64,000 nucleotides of DNA from Helianthus annuus (lineage: Eukaryota > Streptophyta > Magnoliopsida > Asterales > Asteraceae): contig NC_035443.2 of NCBI RefSeq assembly GCF_002127325.2, positions 121,891,061-121,955,060 of the forward strand, given 5' to 3'. The notes under the pieces were generated by a model. The model saw only the letters and a list, made by a program, of their open reading frames with translations. It was not told where the DNA came from and searched no databases. Of this stretch, positions 11,211 to 22,269 are shown one piece after another. Every line of letters begins with the position of its first letter. Position 1 is the first letter of the stretch. Made by a program: the position numbers and the translations under genes.

Positions 11211-12681
11211 TGTCACACCCCCAAAATCCCACGCGCGGAGTACCACCGCTTGGAGGCGTGACATGACCAGGATCAAGCCACCAATCATATTGAACACGTA
11301 ATAAATAGTAATAATTATCCATCAATACGAAAGGTGTTTATCAAACCAACATAATTAAGTGTAGCGGAAGCATTAATGTAGAACCCAACATAAGTATGAA
11401 TGTTTAAAACGTCATAAGTGTTTAATAAGTAATCACGATCCATTTGCCCACAACGACCTGCTCCTCCATGTGCAAGCTCCATTAGTACCTAAGGTCCTGC
11501 AAGGCATGCAGCAGAGAGTCAACAACTAGTTGAGCGAGTTCACAGAAAGTAAATGCGAAATAGTAAGTTCATGAGTATCAGGTGGCTCTACTGGGCCAAT
11601 ATAGGTTTCTATTTGTGGGGGCTTCCCATGTTATTTATCCACTAGACTATGCGTAACCATAAGTGTTCTTCACAACCGAGAACAGTAGTGCGTATGGGGT
11701 TTACGTAGGTTTTACGTAAGTATCCTTCACAACCGAGGATAGGGTACGCGGGGGTTTACGTAGGTTTTACGTAAGTATCCTTCACAATCCGAGGATAGTA
11801 ATTCGTATAAGTATCCTTCACATCCGAGGATAGTGATAAGTATAAGTATCCTTCACAACCGAGGATAGTGATATGTATAAGTATCCTTCACAACCGAGGA
11901 TAGTAGTAAGTATATGTGCACGTAGATTGCACGTGTGTGTCCTGCACAACCGAGGACGATGGTATGGTAGTCTAGTAATGGTATTTGTATGAATCTATTC
12001 AACCTTATCCTTTTAATCCCATTCCCAACACCCCGGGAATCCCATGCCTTGGTAAGAGTGTGAACTCACCTTGGGTTGCTCGGCAGATACACACAAAAGG
12101 GTTTCTTGAACTAAAGGTGGTCAACCACGTCCGATTAAGAGAGTGAACAGGGATTGATCCAAATCAGAAGGTATCTTCGATGGTGAGGTTGTTGTTGCCG
12201 TCGGGTTCCAAGCAAACGAGAGTGAAGAAACTAGGGTTTTTGTGTGTGTCTTATGTTTTGCAACAAGTGTGAAGTGTGACCCTCAACATGAGGTTATACG
12301 TAGGAGAAGTAGGCCGAACCCATCATGGGCTGCCTATGTGCTCCGAGTTCAAGGAGAAGTTGGCCGAGAGTTGCATGAGTCAAGCCCATACCTTGTGCGA
12401 TCGGTTGTGTGTTGTGCGGTTCGGTTATGCGTTGTACAATCCATATATGTTACACGTATGTAAACACACTACAATCTCATAGCACTTATCACATAATAAA
12501 ACATAACATTCCATTACATCAAAGCATCACATAAGCACGTAACGTTTTACAAGGTAGGTTCGAATTACGAGTTGTCACATTATCCCCAACTAAAAAGAAA
12601 TTTCGTCCTGAAATTTGGTATGCACTCACTGAGGAAGCTAGGTAAGTTCAATCGTTCACTGGTTTTTCCTGGGGTGTCACA
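11211..12681 (-). repeat. 3' LTR of element B
   Basis: The LTR is 1471 bp. A block at about 11655-11960 is packed with short hairpins that keep the loop CACAACCG while stems vary. 12580-12681 is an extension that is internal sequence in D: it holds a palindrome, an LTR-like TGTCACA at 12579 and a second LTR end at 12681. A short frame at 12242-12482 appears in both B LTRs and has no known domain. Confidence 0.92.
11655..11960 (-). repeat. Hairpin block with constant loop in the B LTR (copy at about 17585-17890)
   Basis: Seven units share a loop near TCACAACCG and carry complementary five-base arms: GTTCT/AGAAC once, ATCCT/AGGAT five times and GTCCT/AGGAC once. Two interspersed units read TTACGT-AGGTTT-TACGTAA. 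Further left, near 11615, lies a GTGGGGGCTTCCCA snap-back. Matched changes on both arms with a constant loop are visible directly. Confidence 0.85.
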
Positions 12682-15600
12682 TCCTCCCCCCGTTGATCTG
12701 GAATTTCGTCCCGAAATTCCGCAGTAGTAGCTTCAGTCTCAGTAGTGGTGGCATTGGTTTCGAATACTGGGGGTACTTTTCTGTCATCCTGTCTTCGCGT
12801 TCCCTGGTGTACTTTGGGCCACGTTTGGAGTTCCAACGAACTCGGACAAGAGGGATTCTCTTGTGTTTGAGGACCTTAACATCCCGGTCTGTTATTTCTA
12901 CTGGTTCCTCGACGAACTGCAACCGCTCATCGATAGTGAGTTCCTTAAAAGGAATTATGAGGGTCTCATCTGACAGGCACTTCTTCAGATTCGACACGTG
13001 AAAGACATTGTGAACTGCACCGAGTTCAGCTCGTAGGTTTAACTTGTAGGCCACCTTGCCTATCTTCTCTATGATCTCGAACGGTCCGACATACCACGGA
13101 TTTAGTTTGCCCCGTTTGCCAAAACGAACCACACCCTTCCAGGGTGAGACTTTAAGTAATACTCGGTCCCCGACCTGAAATTCCAATGGCTTTCTACGCT
13201 TGTCCGCGTAGGCTTTCTGACGGTCGCGTGCTGCCGCCATGCGTTGTCGTATTTGTGCAATCTTTTCTGTGGCGTCCACTACAATCTCTGGACCCGTAAT
13301 CTGACTATCCCCCACCTCTGCCCAACAGAGAGGTGACCGACATTTACGTCCGTACAATGCCTCGAATGGAGCGGCTTGTATGCTGGTGTGATAACTGTTA
13401 TTATATGAGAACTCCACCAAAGGGAGGTGCTTTTCCCAGCCGTTGCCGAAATCAATAACGCATGCCCTAAGCATGTCTTCAAGAGTTTGGATTGTTCGCT
13501 CAGACTGCCCATCCGTCTGAGGATGATATGCTGTGCTCATGTCTAACCGTGAGCCGAAAGATTTGTGCATCGCTTGCCATAGCTCTGACGTGAATCGTGC
13601 ATCCCGATCCGAAATGATGGAAGTGGGCACCCCGTGCCTCGAAACAACTTCTTTAAGGTAGATGTCTGCGAGAGTGGAGAACTTGTCCGTTTCCTTTATA
13701 GCCAGGAAGTGTGCAGACTTGGTGAGTCGATCCACGATCACCCATATGGTATCATTCCCACACTGGGATCTGGGTAAACCTGTAACAAAATCCATGGAAA
13801 TTTCTTCCCATTTCCATTGCGGTATCTTAGGTTGCTGAAGTAGACCCGCTGGTTTCTGGTATTCGACCTTGACTCTCGCACAGGTCAAGCATTTGCCGAC
13901 ATAAGTGGCAATGTGGGCCTTCATGCTAGGCCACCAATAAGTAGTTCTGATGTCATGGTACATTTTGTCCGATCCTGGATGTACCGAGTAGCGAGACTTG
14001 TGCGCTTCGTCCATCACAAGTTCGCGTAGTCCGCCATAGAGTGGGACCCAAATACGCCCCGTTACATAGTAGGCGCCGTCTGCCTTCTGTTCTAATCGCT
14101 GCCTTGAGCCGCGTAGGGCTTCAGCCCTGACGTTTTCTGGTTTCAATGCGTCTGCCTGAGCATCTCGTATTTGTGCAGGAAGGCTAGACTGAATCGTAAG
14201 CTGCAGCGCTCGCACGCGCCGAGGTAAGGTGTCTTTCCGACTGAGAGCGTCAGCCACGACATTGGCTTTGCCTGGATGGTACTTGATGGCGCATTCGTAA
14301 TCGTTCAGTAGTTCAACCCATCTTCGTTGACGCATGTTCAAATCCTTTTGCTTAAGAATATGCTCGAGACTCCTGTGATCGGTGTAAATTGTGCACTTGG
14401 TACCGTACAGGTAGTGTCGCCATATCTTGAGCGCGAAAACAACAGCTCCCAGCTCTAAATCGTGCGTCGTGTAATTTCGTTCATGTATCTTAAGTTGACG
14501 CGAAGCGTAAGCGATAACCTTGTCGCGCTGCATTAACACACATCCAAGACCCTGAATGGATGCATCACAATAAACCACGAAGTCGTCTGTGCCCTCTGGT
14601 AAAGAGAGGATAGGTGCACTGCAAAGTTTATCCTTTAGGTGCTGAAAAGCAGTTTCCTGAGTGTTGCCCCAACGGTAGGTGACACCTTTCTGTGTCAGTA
14701 GTGTAAGCGGCTGAGCAATCTTTGAAAAGTCTTTAATAAACCGTCTGTAGTAACCCGCCAAACCCAAAAATTGGCGTATTTCCGTTGGCGTACGTGGTGC
14801 AGGCCAGTTCCTGATCGAGTCTACCTTGGATGGATCGACATGGATCCCATCCCTGTTCACCACATGGCCTAAGAAGTGGACTTCACGAAGCCAGAAGTCG
14901 CATTTAGTAAACTTGGCGTACAGCTGTTCCTTCCGAAGGAGTTCCAAAATAAGGCGGAGATGCTGCTCGTGTTCCTCCTGACTCTTGGAGTAGATCAGAA
15001 TGTCGTCGATAAAGACAATGACGAACTTGTCTAGGTAGGGTTTGCACACCCTGTTCATAAGGTCCATAAATACAGCAGGTGCGTTCGTTAACCCGAATGG
15101 CATGACAAGAAACTCGTAGTGGCCGTAGCGAGTTCTAAATGCTGTCTTGGAGACGTCCTCATCCCGGACTCTCAGCTGATGATAACCAGACCTCAAGTCT
15201 ATCTTGGAGTAGTAACACGACCCTTGCAACTGGTCGAATAAGTCGTCTATGCGTGGAAGAGGATAACGATTCTTCACCGTTACCTTGTTCAGTTCACGGT
15301 AGTCGATGCACATTCTGAATGTACCGTCTTTCTTTCTCACGAATAATACTGGAGCTCCCCAAGGCGAAGAGCTTGGACGAATGAAGCCCTTTTCCAAGAG
15401 CTCTTGTAGCTGCTTTGACAGTTCCTCCAATTCTGATGGAGCTAGACGATATGGTGCGCGAGCTATGGGTGCTGCCCCTGGAGCGAGCTCAATCTGAAAT
15501 TCGACCTGACGGTGAGGCGGTAAGCCAGGTAAGTCTTCAGGAAACACCTGAGGGTAGTCGCGTACTACTAGAATATCCTCCAGTTTCTTTTCCTTCACTG

Positions 15601-16824
15601 ATGCATCTGAAACGAGTGCCAAGATTGCGGTGTAACCACAGCACCACTCTTGTCGCCTTGAACTTCGAGAGGTTCTTGACCAGAACGGAGAACACGAACA
15701 ATCTTTTCTTTGCATAGGATTTCTGCTTGCTGTTGCTGCTGGAGATTCTGATTTGCAGGCCGTGGGCTCCTGAATCCTTAGCTTCATGGTCCATCTTGAG
15801 ACACCTCTGGCAACGTCCCTCGTTGCACTAACCACCGTGGTGTCTGTTGCATTAGTTACACATTGGGTGAATTCCCTGATATCCACCCTGCCCCAATCCA
15901 CCAGAAGTTGGCTGACTCGGCTCTGGTGATTACTATTCTTGCGCTGCTGCTGTGCTTGAGACTGAACGGTAGCGGAACCCTTGATGGAATACCCATCCCA
16001 TTTCCGCTTGTTGTCACTAGTAGTAGCGGGAGTAGCAGAAGTGATAGCGGTAGTAATAGCGCTGATACAACTAGACAGCCTGTTCTGTTCCGCTGCTTGA
16101 TCCGCGAGGTGATGAGCAAGACGCTGAATGTCTTGGTTATTGTCGAGGTTAGCCGATGCAGCATGGCTCTGAACCTCTGAGGCTAGACCCTTGAGGTACA
16201 ATTCGATACGCTTGCTTGGAGGGTCCACCATGGTTGGACACAGGATGGCCAGTTCGTTCGACCGTTTCGTATGAGCTTCAATTTCTGACCCCGTCATTTT
16301 CAAATGGTAAAGCTCCACTTCCAACTTGTGGGTGTCATCACGCGTGTAGTATTCCCTTTTAATGCGTTCTTTGAATTCGTTCCAGGGGGTGGCGTTAGCA
16401 GCTGCCAACCCTAGTATCTGTACTTGTGTGTTCCACCAGGTTAGCGCGATTCCTTCCAAAGTACCAGTGGCGTACTTGACCCTGCGAGCCTCAGGGCATT
16501 CACACATCTCGAATACTGACTCGAGCTTCCCAAACTAATGGAGTAGTCCCACTGCTCCTTCTGTGCCGCTGAATGTGCTTGGACGACAGTCCATGAAGTT
16601 CTTGAATGTGCAGACAGGTTGCTGTGCGTTCTGACCCGTTGCGCGAGAAAGATAGGTGAAGATTAAGCGCGAGAGTTGGGTCACGAGAGTAGAATCTAAC
16701 ATCCTAGGATAGGTTTGGAATAGCAGGTTATACCTCCTGCTTGTGCGGCTGCAAGCGCCACAGCAACTTGTTCGTTAATGAGAGCCGTCAACTGGGCTTG
16801 AGTCATGTTAACACGTCCGAACAT
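12677..16824 (-). pseudogene. Defective gag-pol of element B
   Basis: The polyprotein would start at ATG 16824 (the segment containing NMTQAQL). It is broken by an extra segment of about 90-100 bp and a TAG at 16537-16535. A long frame of 1276 codons then runs from 16507 to 12677. Its order is capsid-type gag (ALTWWNTQ), then a scrambled frameshifted stretch, reverse transcriptase (FIDDILIYS near 15000), RNase H (YCDAS near 14560), integrase zinc finger, integrase core (MDFVTG near 13790, SDRDARF near 13595) and a chromodomain-like end near 12800-12920. Relative to D, the second zinc knuckle and the whole aspartic protease (DSGAD motif) are missing, replaced by out-of-frame sequence around 15660-15800. 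The element could not mature its own polyprotein. The enzymes of the pol half look otherwise intact. Confidence 0.85.
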
Positions 16825-17120
16825 GATCGAGTAGTAAAGATAGCGTAAGTAAGAATGGTTCGCGAGTAGGGCGATGACAGAAAAGAGTAAGCACGTAGGG
16901 ATTCTCATGATATAGCGTCATGTGTATCTAAGCGTACTACGAGCAAAATTCTATATGGTTCTAGCAAGCAGGTAATAAACATAAACCTTATTACCTAGGA
17001 TGTTGAGTCTTGCACATGGAGCAAAGCGTCGTTGTGGATCATTGAGAGCACTGTTCCGGTTATAGTCTGGTTTTAATAAAACGTTTTCCCATATTAAAAC
17101 CAAGTTCTCTATAACCAATG

Positions 17121-17132
17121 GCTCTGATACCA
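17121..17132 (-). other. Primer binding site of element B (initiator tRNA-Met)
   Basis: GCTCTGATACCA on the plus strand, three bases before the LTR start at 17136. The leader between it and gag (about 16825-17120) contains no recognisable gene. Confidence 0.85.
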
Positions 17133-17135
17133 ATC

Positions 17136-18606
17136 TGTCACACCCCCAAAATCCCACGCGCGGAGTACCACCGCTTGGAGGCGTGACATGACCAGGATCA
17201 AGCCACCAATCATATTGAACACGTAATAAATAGTAATAATTATCCATCAATACGAAAGGTGTTTATCAAACCAACATAATTAAGTGTAGCGGAAGCATTA
17301 ATGTAAAACCCAACATAAGTATTAATGTTTAAAACGTCATAAGTGTTTAATAAGTAATCACGATCCATTTGCCCACAACGACCTGCTCCTCCATGTGCAA
17401 GCTCCATTAGTACCTAAGGTCCTGCAAGGCATGCAGCAGAGAGTCAACAACTAGTTGAGCGAGTTCACAGAAAGTAAATGCGAAATAGTAAGTTCATGAG
17501 TATCAGGTGGCTCTACTGGGCCAATATAGGTTTCTATTTGTGGGGGCTTCCCATGTTATTTATCCACTAGACTATGTGTAACCATAAGTGTTCTTCACAA
17601 CCGAGAACAGTAGTGTGTATGGGGTTTACGTAGGTTTTACGTAAGTATCCTTCACAACCGAGGATAGGGTACGCGGGGGTTTACGTAGGTTATACGTAAG
17701 TATCCTTCACAATCCGAGGATAGTAATTCGTATAAGTATCCTTCACATCCGAGGATAGTGATAAGTATAAGTATCCTTCACAACCGAGGATAGTGATATG
17801 TATAAGTATCCTTCACAACCGAGGATAGTAGTAAGTATATGTGCACGTAGATTGCACGTGTGTGTCCTGCACAACCGAGGACGATGGTATGGTAGTCTAG
17901 TAATGGTATTCGTATGAATCTATTCAACCTTATCCTTTTAATCCCATTCCCAACACCCCGGGAATCCCATGCCTTGGTAAGAGTGTGAACTCACCTTGGG
18001 TTGCTCGGCAGATACACACACAAGGGTTTCTTGAACTAAAGGTGGTCAACCACGTCCGATTAAGAGAGTGAACAGGGATTGATCCAAATCAGAAGGTATC
18101 TTCGATGGTGAGGTTGTTGTTGCCGTCGGGTTACAAGCAAAACGAGAGAGAAGAAACTAGGGTTTTTGTGTGTGTCTTATGTTTTGCAACAAGTGTGAAG
18201 TGTGACCCCAACATGAGGTTATACGTAGGAGAAGTAGGCCGAACCCATCATGGGCTGCCTATGTGCTCCGAGTTCAAGGAGAAGTGGGCCGAGAGTTGCA
18301 TGAGTCAAGCCCATACCTTGTGCGATCGGTTGTGTGTTGTGCGGTTCGGTTATGCGTTGTACAATCCATATATGTTACACGTATGTAAACACACTACAAT
18401 CTCATAGCACTTATCACATAATAAAACATAACATTCCATTACATCAAAGCATCACATAAGCACGTAACATTTTACAAGGTAGGTTCGAATTACGAGTTGT
18501 CACATTATCCCCAACTAAAAAGAAATTTCGTCCCGAAATTTGGTATGCACTCACTGAGGAAGCTAGGTAAGTTCAATCGTTCATTGGTTTTTCCTAGGGT
18601 GTCACA
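17136..18606 (-). repeat. 5' LTR of element B
   Basis: It is the same length as the left copy (1471 bp) and includes the 102-bp extension 18505-18606, which proves that the extension is part of the LTR in this element. It is followed by the duplication GTTAT and then by the resumed LTR of A. Confidence 0.92.
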
Positions 18607-18611
18607 GTTAT

Positions 18612-21562
18612 GATCCTTGTAAAAATGTTTTGTTTTATAAATCATTTGAAAAACGATGATAGATATGTATATGTAAAAGAATAATGTATGGTTAAATGAA
18701 TAACCAAATAAAATGAGTTTGTATATAACAAGCAGTTTTGTAAAACAATGTCTTGTGAAAAATATGTCATTTGTATAAAATATATAAGTCCAAATTGAAT
18801 GATTTATGTAACGCTACGATATGTAATATAATACAAGCACTTATATATAGGAAGTACCAGCGGCGTATCCACCATGCTTGTATCATATTACACACATCTC
18901 GTTACTTAAATCACTTACCCAAACAAACCACCAATGTAAATTGCCCATGTCTAAACCAATTGTCAAATCTCATTGTGAAAACCATGTCAAAAATGACTAT
19001 GTCAAATGTCAATCATGTAATGTGTAAACAAAATGTCATGTATGGCAAGTGAAATATGTATCACTAAACCATAGGTGAAAATACACAAAACAAAGTATTG
19101 AAGTAAAACTTGGTTTAAATAAAAGTTATGTTTTGTGGAAATGCATGCTATACTGATACAAACACTTATGCGGTATGTTAAACGCATACATTCAAGCCTT
19201 GAGACAGACGGATAACCTTAAGTAAAGGTTATCAATGTGAAATGTTTTCGGATTCAGTCATTCCTTTCATCCAAACCAACCCAGGATGCCAGGAACGGGA
19301 TTTGTCAAGTCCTATGGTACCATTACTTACTACCGAGCGGCGTAGCTAATGTTAATGAATGTATATAAGTCCCGTTTTTACAAACCAAATGTTATACCGA
19401 ATGTAAGCATGTGATGTGATGTGAATGTACTAAGTATGGACTAAATGACCATACATAGCATGAAAAGGTAAATGTAAATCAAATGTACTAAGTATGCTAA
19501 GTTAACATACAAAGCAGAAAAGTCATGTAAAACAATGTGCTAGCATGTTAAGTAAACATACATAGCAAAACATAATGAAATCATGTACTAATAGTGTACT
19601 AATGAAAATAGCAAGTATATGATATGAAAACATGAAAAGCATGAAAGTAACAAGTAGGCACATGTGTTTCACCCCAAAACGTTTGAAAAACAGTAAAAGA
19701 GGGGACTATGTACTCACATAGACACCTTGAAAGCATTTGAAAGATGGGGTTCTATGTACTCACTTGAGGGTGCTTAGAAGTCTTGAACAACAACCAAGCA
19801 AAGCTAGAGGGATCATGGAATCAAACGACACCCTATATAGATAACTACATAAATAACCGGACCTAAATCGGGGGATTGTATAGTATGAGGTTTCGTAAAC
19901 CAAATGAGTATTGGAACTCATACGATATTGTTTAACAAAGTCCATATACTAACATGAAACCTAACCTAAGTGCTTATGACCCGTTACGACCTGTTTAGGT
20001 AGCTTATGCTACTTTAACGCGTCGTTCGCGTAAAACGCATTCGGACCGCTTAGCTAGTCCTATGATAAGTAAAATATGCCTTAACATGTCTAATATAGTT
20101 ACCTAATCATTTTAGATGTCAAAATTTAGGTTACATATGCTTAAAATGAATTTATGCGTAAAAAGGGTATTTTGGTAATTTACCTAAGGCATTAGAACTA
20201 TTTATCATACAACTACTTAAACGACGTGACCATAAGGCATAACCTTGGAAGGTTATTTTCTATACAACTATGGTCACCTAATGTGTTTGGTCGGATCCTA
20301 ATGATCGGCCAAACGGGTCGGGTTCGAAAGTATAAGCGATTGTTTAGATCGCTCACGTTATGAAGTTCAAACGAACTTCGCGTTAACATAAACCGATCAA
20401 TGCAAAAAGTCAAACGCAGTTTGACTTTAACGCTAAAACGAACAATAAACGCGAAAGAATACTTACAGAAGGTCCCCGCAAGATTCGAACCCGATTCACT
20501 CTCAGGTAGGAAGCATATACTTCCACTTAGAGAGTGTAGAATCAGATTCAAATGTGAGGAAGAATGAAATGGGTGAGGGGTATTTATAGATTTCATGGAA
20601 CCGTTAAGATCGTTCGTCGTAAAACGTGATTTAATCTCAACCGTACACATGTGCCCATGGTTTTGTAAAACCATGGGAGCCCCTAATATGAGCCCATAGA
20701 ATTGTAATAACCATTAAATATCAGCCCATGGTATTGCAAAACCATGGGTTTAAAACCATCAAATCTCAAAAATGGACCAAGTTCAATGTATCTGCCAGAA
20801 ATTTCAAAAATGGTCCCTGCACTTGTAAAACTTGATTGTTTTGCACTTTTAAGCCCCGTTAACCCCATTTCAAGGCTCTAAAATAAAGTTAAAGTATAGG
20901 GAACTTAAAATATGCTCAAAAAAATCTTGGATGTCGGTTTGTTTGGTCGTACGGTTGCGTTGTTCGGTTAATTACGACGGAAATCGTAATGAACGCAAAA
21001 AACGATCCAAATTACGCGACGAATGGAATTTTATTATGCCAATCACTAAAATAAAATATTTTAATGATTACATAAATTTTTGGATGTCCGGATATATTCA
21101 GGACGAAAGATATGCGCGAAAATGCAAACTTTTGCACTTTTGACGCTTTTAGTCTCTATTGATCAAATAAGTTTATTTTAGCATACCGAACCCCTCAAAG
21201 CCTATTTCTAAGCTATGTAAAGGATATTTAGGGTATGTGTAACTTATGATCAAGTTCCGGAATGTTCGTTACAGTACAAATCGGCATACTTTCGCAGTTT
21301 GTCGAATTTAGTCCCTGTAGGCAAATAAACTTGATTTCGGCATACCAAACCTTCTAAAACTTATTTCTTAGTTATGTAAAGGTTATTTAAGGTATGTTAA
21401 GCCTATGTCACTGTTCCGGAGTGTTTTTTGCATTAAACTAGTTATATTTACGCATCAGGGCGCATATAACCTTCCAGAAAGCGATTTAGAGCCCGAAGTA
21501 TGAAATACAATATTTCATTGGTTTGGTATCTGTTTGATGGTTGAAGTGACACAGGTGTCATT
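18612..21562 (-). repeat. 5' LTR of element A, right piece
   Basis: It continues the LTR from 11210 after element B. A deletion of about 290 bp at 20353 joins GATCGCT to CACGTTATG, and another of about 58 bp lies near 21497. It ends ACAGGTGTCATT, where the left copy has GGTGTCACA. The frames at 20213-20674 and 20683-20868 are chance frames in LTR sequence. Confidence 0.88.
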
Positions 21563-21567
21563 TAACC

Positions 21568-22011
21568 TTACATTACTCTTTTACATATCATCTACTTTAT
21601 TATCGCTTTTCAAACGTTTTATAAAAGCAAACACTTAAACTGGATTCATGACAAGTTTTCATTAAACATTTTCTTAAACCTAAGTCATGAATCCTATTTT
21701 CACAAAACCTATGTACTCGCCGGCATTTTTATGCTGATGTATTTTCACATGTGTTTCAGGTACGATAGTTGATGATATTTGATGAGAATATTGACGCATG
21801 CTCACATAGGATTGGACAAGGCCTTAGTGACCATAAAAGATGCAAGACTAGTTAAATTTTGTTTTACTTCTTGTTTGTTAAGACATTGTAACTCTTTTAA
21901 ATCAATAAAACAACATTTCAATTTTCCATGTGTTATGAAACAATGATTCTGTTACAACACTCCCCGACGATTCCGCCACGTTTTGTTGTTTTACGTGGTC
22001 GGGGTGTGACA
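21568..22011 (+). repeat. 3' LTR of element O, final part
   Basis: This is the missing end of the O LTR after the 17-kb insertion of A. It starts TTACATTACTC and ends CGTGGTCGGGGTGTGACA. It matches the reverse complement of 4304-4733 in the A LTR, so the pieces on both sides of A reconstitute one LTR. Confidence 0.88.
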
Positions 22012-22142
22012 AAAATCGATCAAAAATCAACACGTGCATAAAATCAAACATAAATGACAAACATTGGGATCAAAACACACTGTTTTATTAATATTGTATT
22101 GTTCAGAGTTTGTACAATGATATCACAAGCACAGATGTCACA
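22012..22142 (-). repeat. 3' LTR fragment of element C
   Basis: 131 bp matching 40574-40704 with one difference seen. It ends CACAGATGTCACA and is followed by the C-side polypurine tract (GTCTCCCCT on the plus strand) and the palindrome AAATTTCG-TCC-CGAAATTT near 22165. The cut at AAAATCGATC marks the insertion of O. Confidence 0.88.
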
Positions 22143-22269
22143 GTCTCCCCTACTTCAGGAAATTTCGTCCCGAAATTTATTTAGAGGAAACTTGTGAGAA
22201 TAGATGTGGATATTTCGCTTTCATCTGATCTTCACGTTCCCAAGTAAACTCTGGGCCACGTTTAGATTC

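Larger units (their letters stand above)
11211..18606 (-). mobile_element. Ty3/gypsy chromovirus B, complete but defective
   Basis: Two 1471-bp LTRs (11211-12681 and 17136-18606) flank a gag-pol region on the minus strand, bounded by the duplication GTTAT (11206-11210 and 18607-18611). LTRs start TGTCACACCCCC and end GGTGTCACA on the plus strand. By eye they differ at about 14 places, roughly 1%. The polymerase is very close to that of D, and a C-terminal chromodomain-like segment places both in the Tekay/Del-like chromoviruses. Its LTR boundary differs from that of D. Confidence 0.95.
4304..21562 (-). mobile_element. Non-autonomous Ty3/gypsy-type element A (contains element B)
   Basis: This is a complete minus-strand element. 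The 3' LTR is at 4304-7861, the internal region at 7862-10857 and the 5' LTR at 10858-11210 plus 18612-21562 (split by B). The flanking duplication is TAACC (4299-4303 and 21563-21567). The internal region is only about 3 kb: a tRNA-Met primer site, a leader, a small zinc-knuckle gag and about 1.8 kb of non-coding tail. No protease, reverse transcriptase or integrase is detectable, so it must depend on a relative for movement; C is the closest one seen here. The last two bases of the right LTR read TT instead of the expected CA. Confidence 0.9.

Noticed and set aside
16538..16740. Intron in the gag of B
   Set aside because: An extra 90-100 bp relative to D begins with GTATAAC, but no AG acceptor restores the gag frame, so an insertion or rearrangement is likelier.
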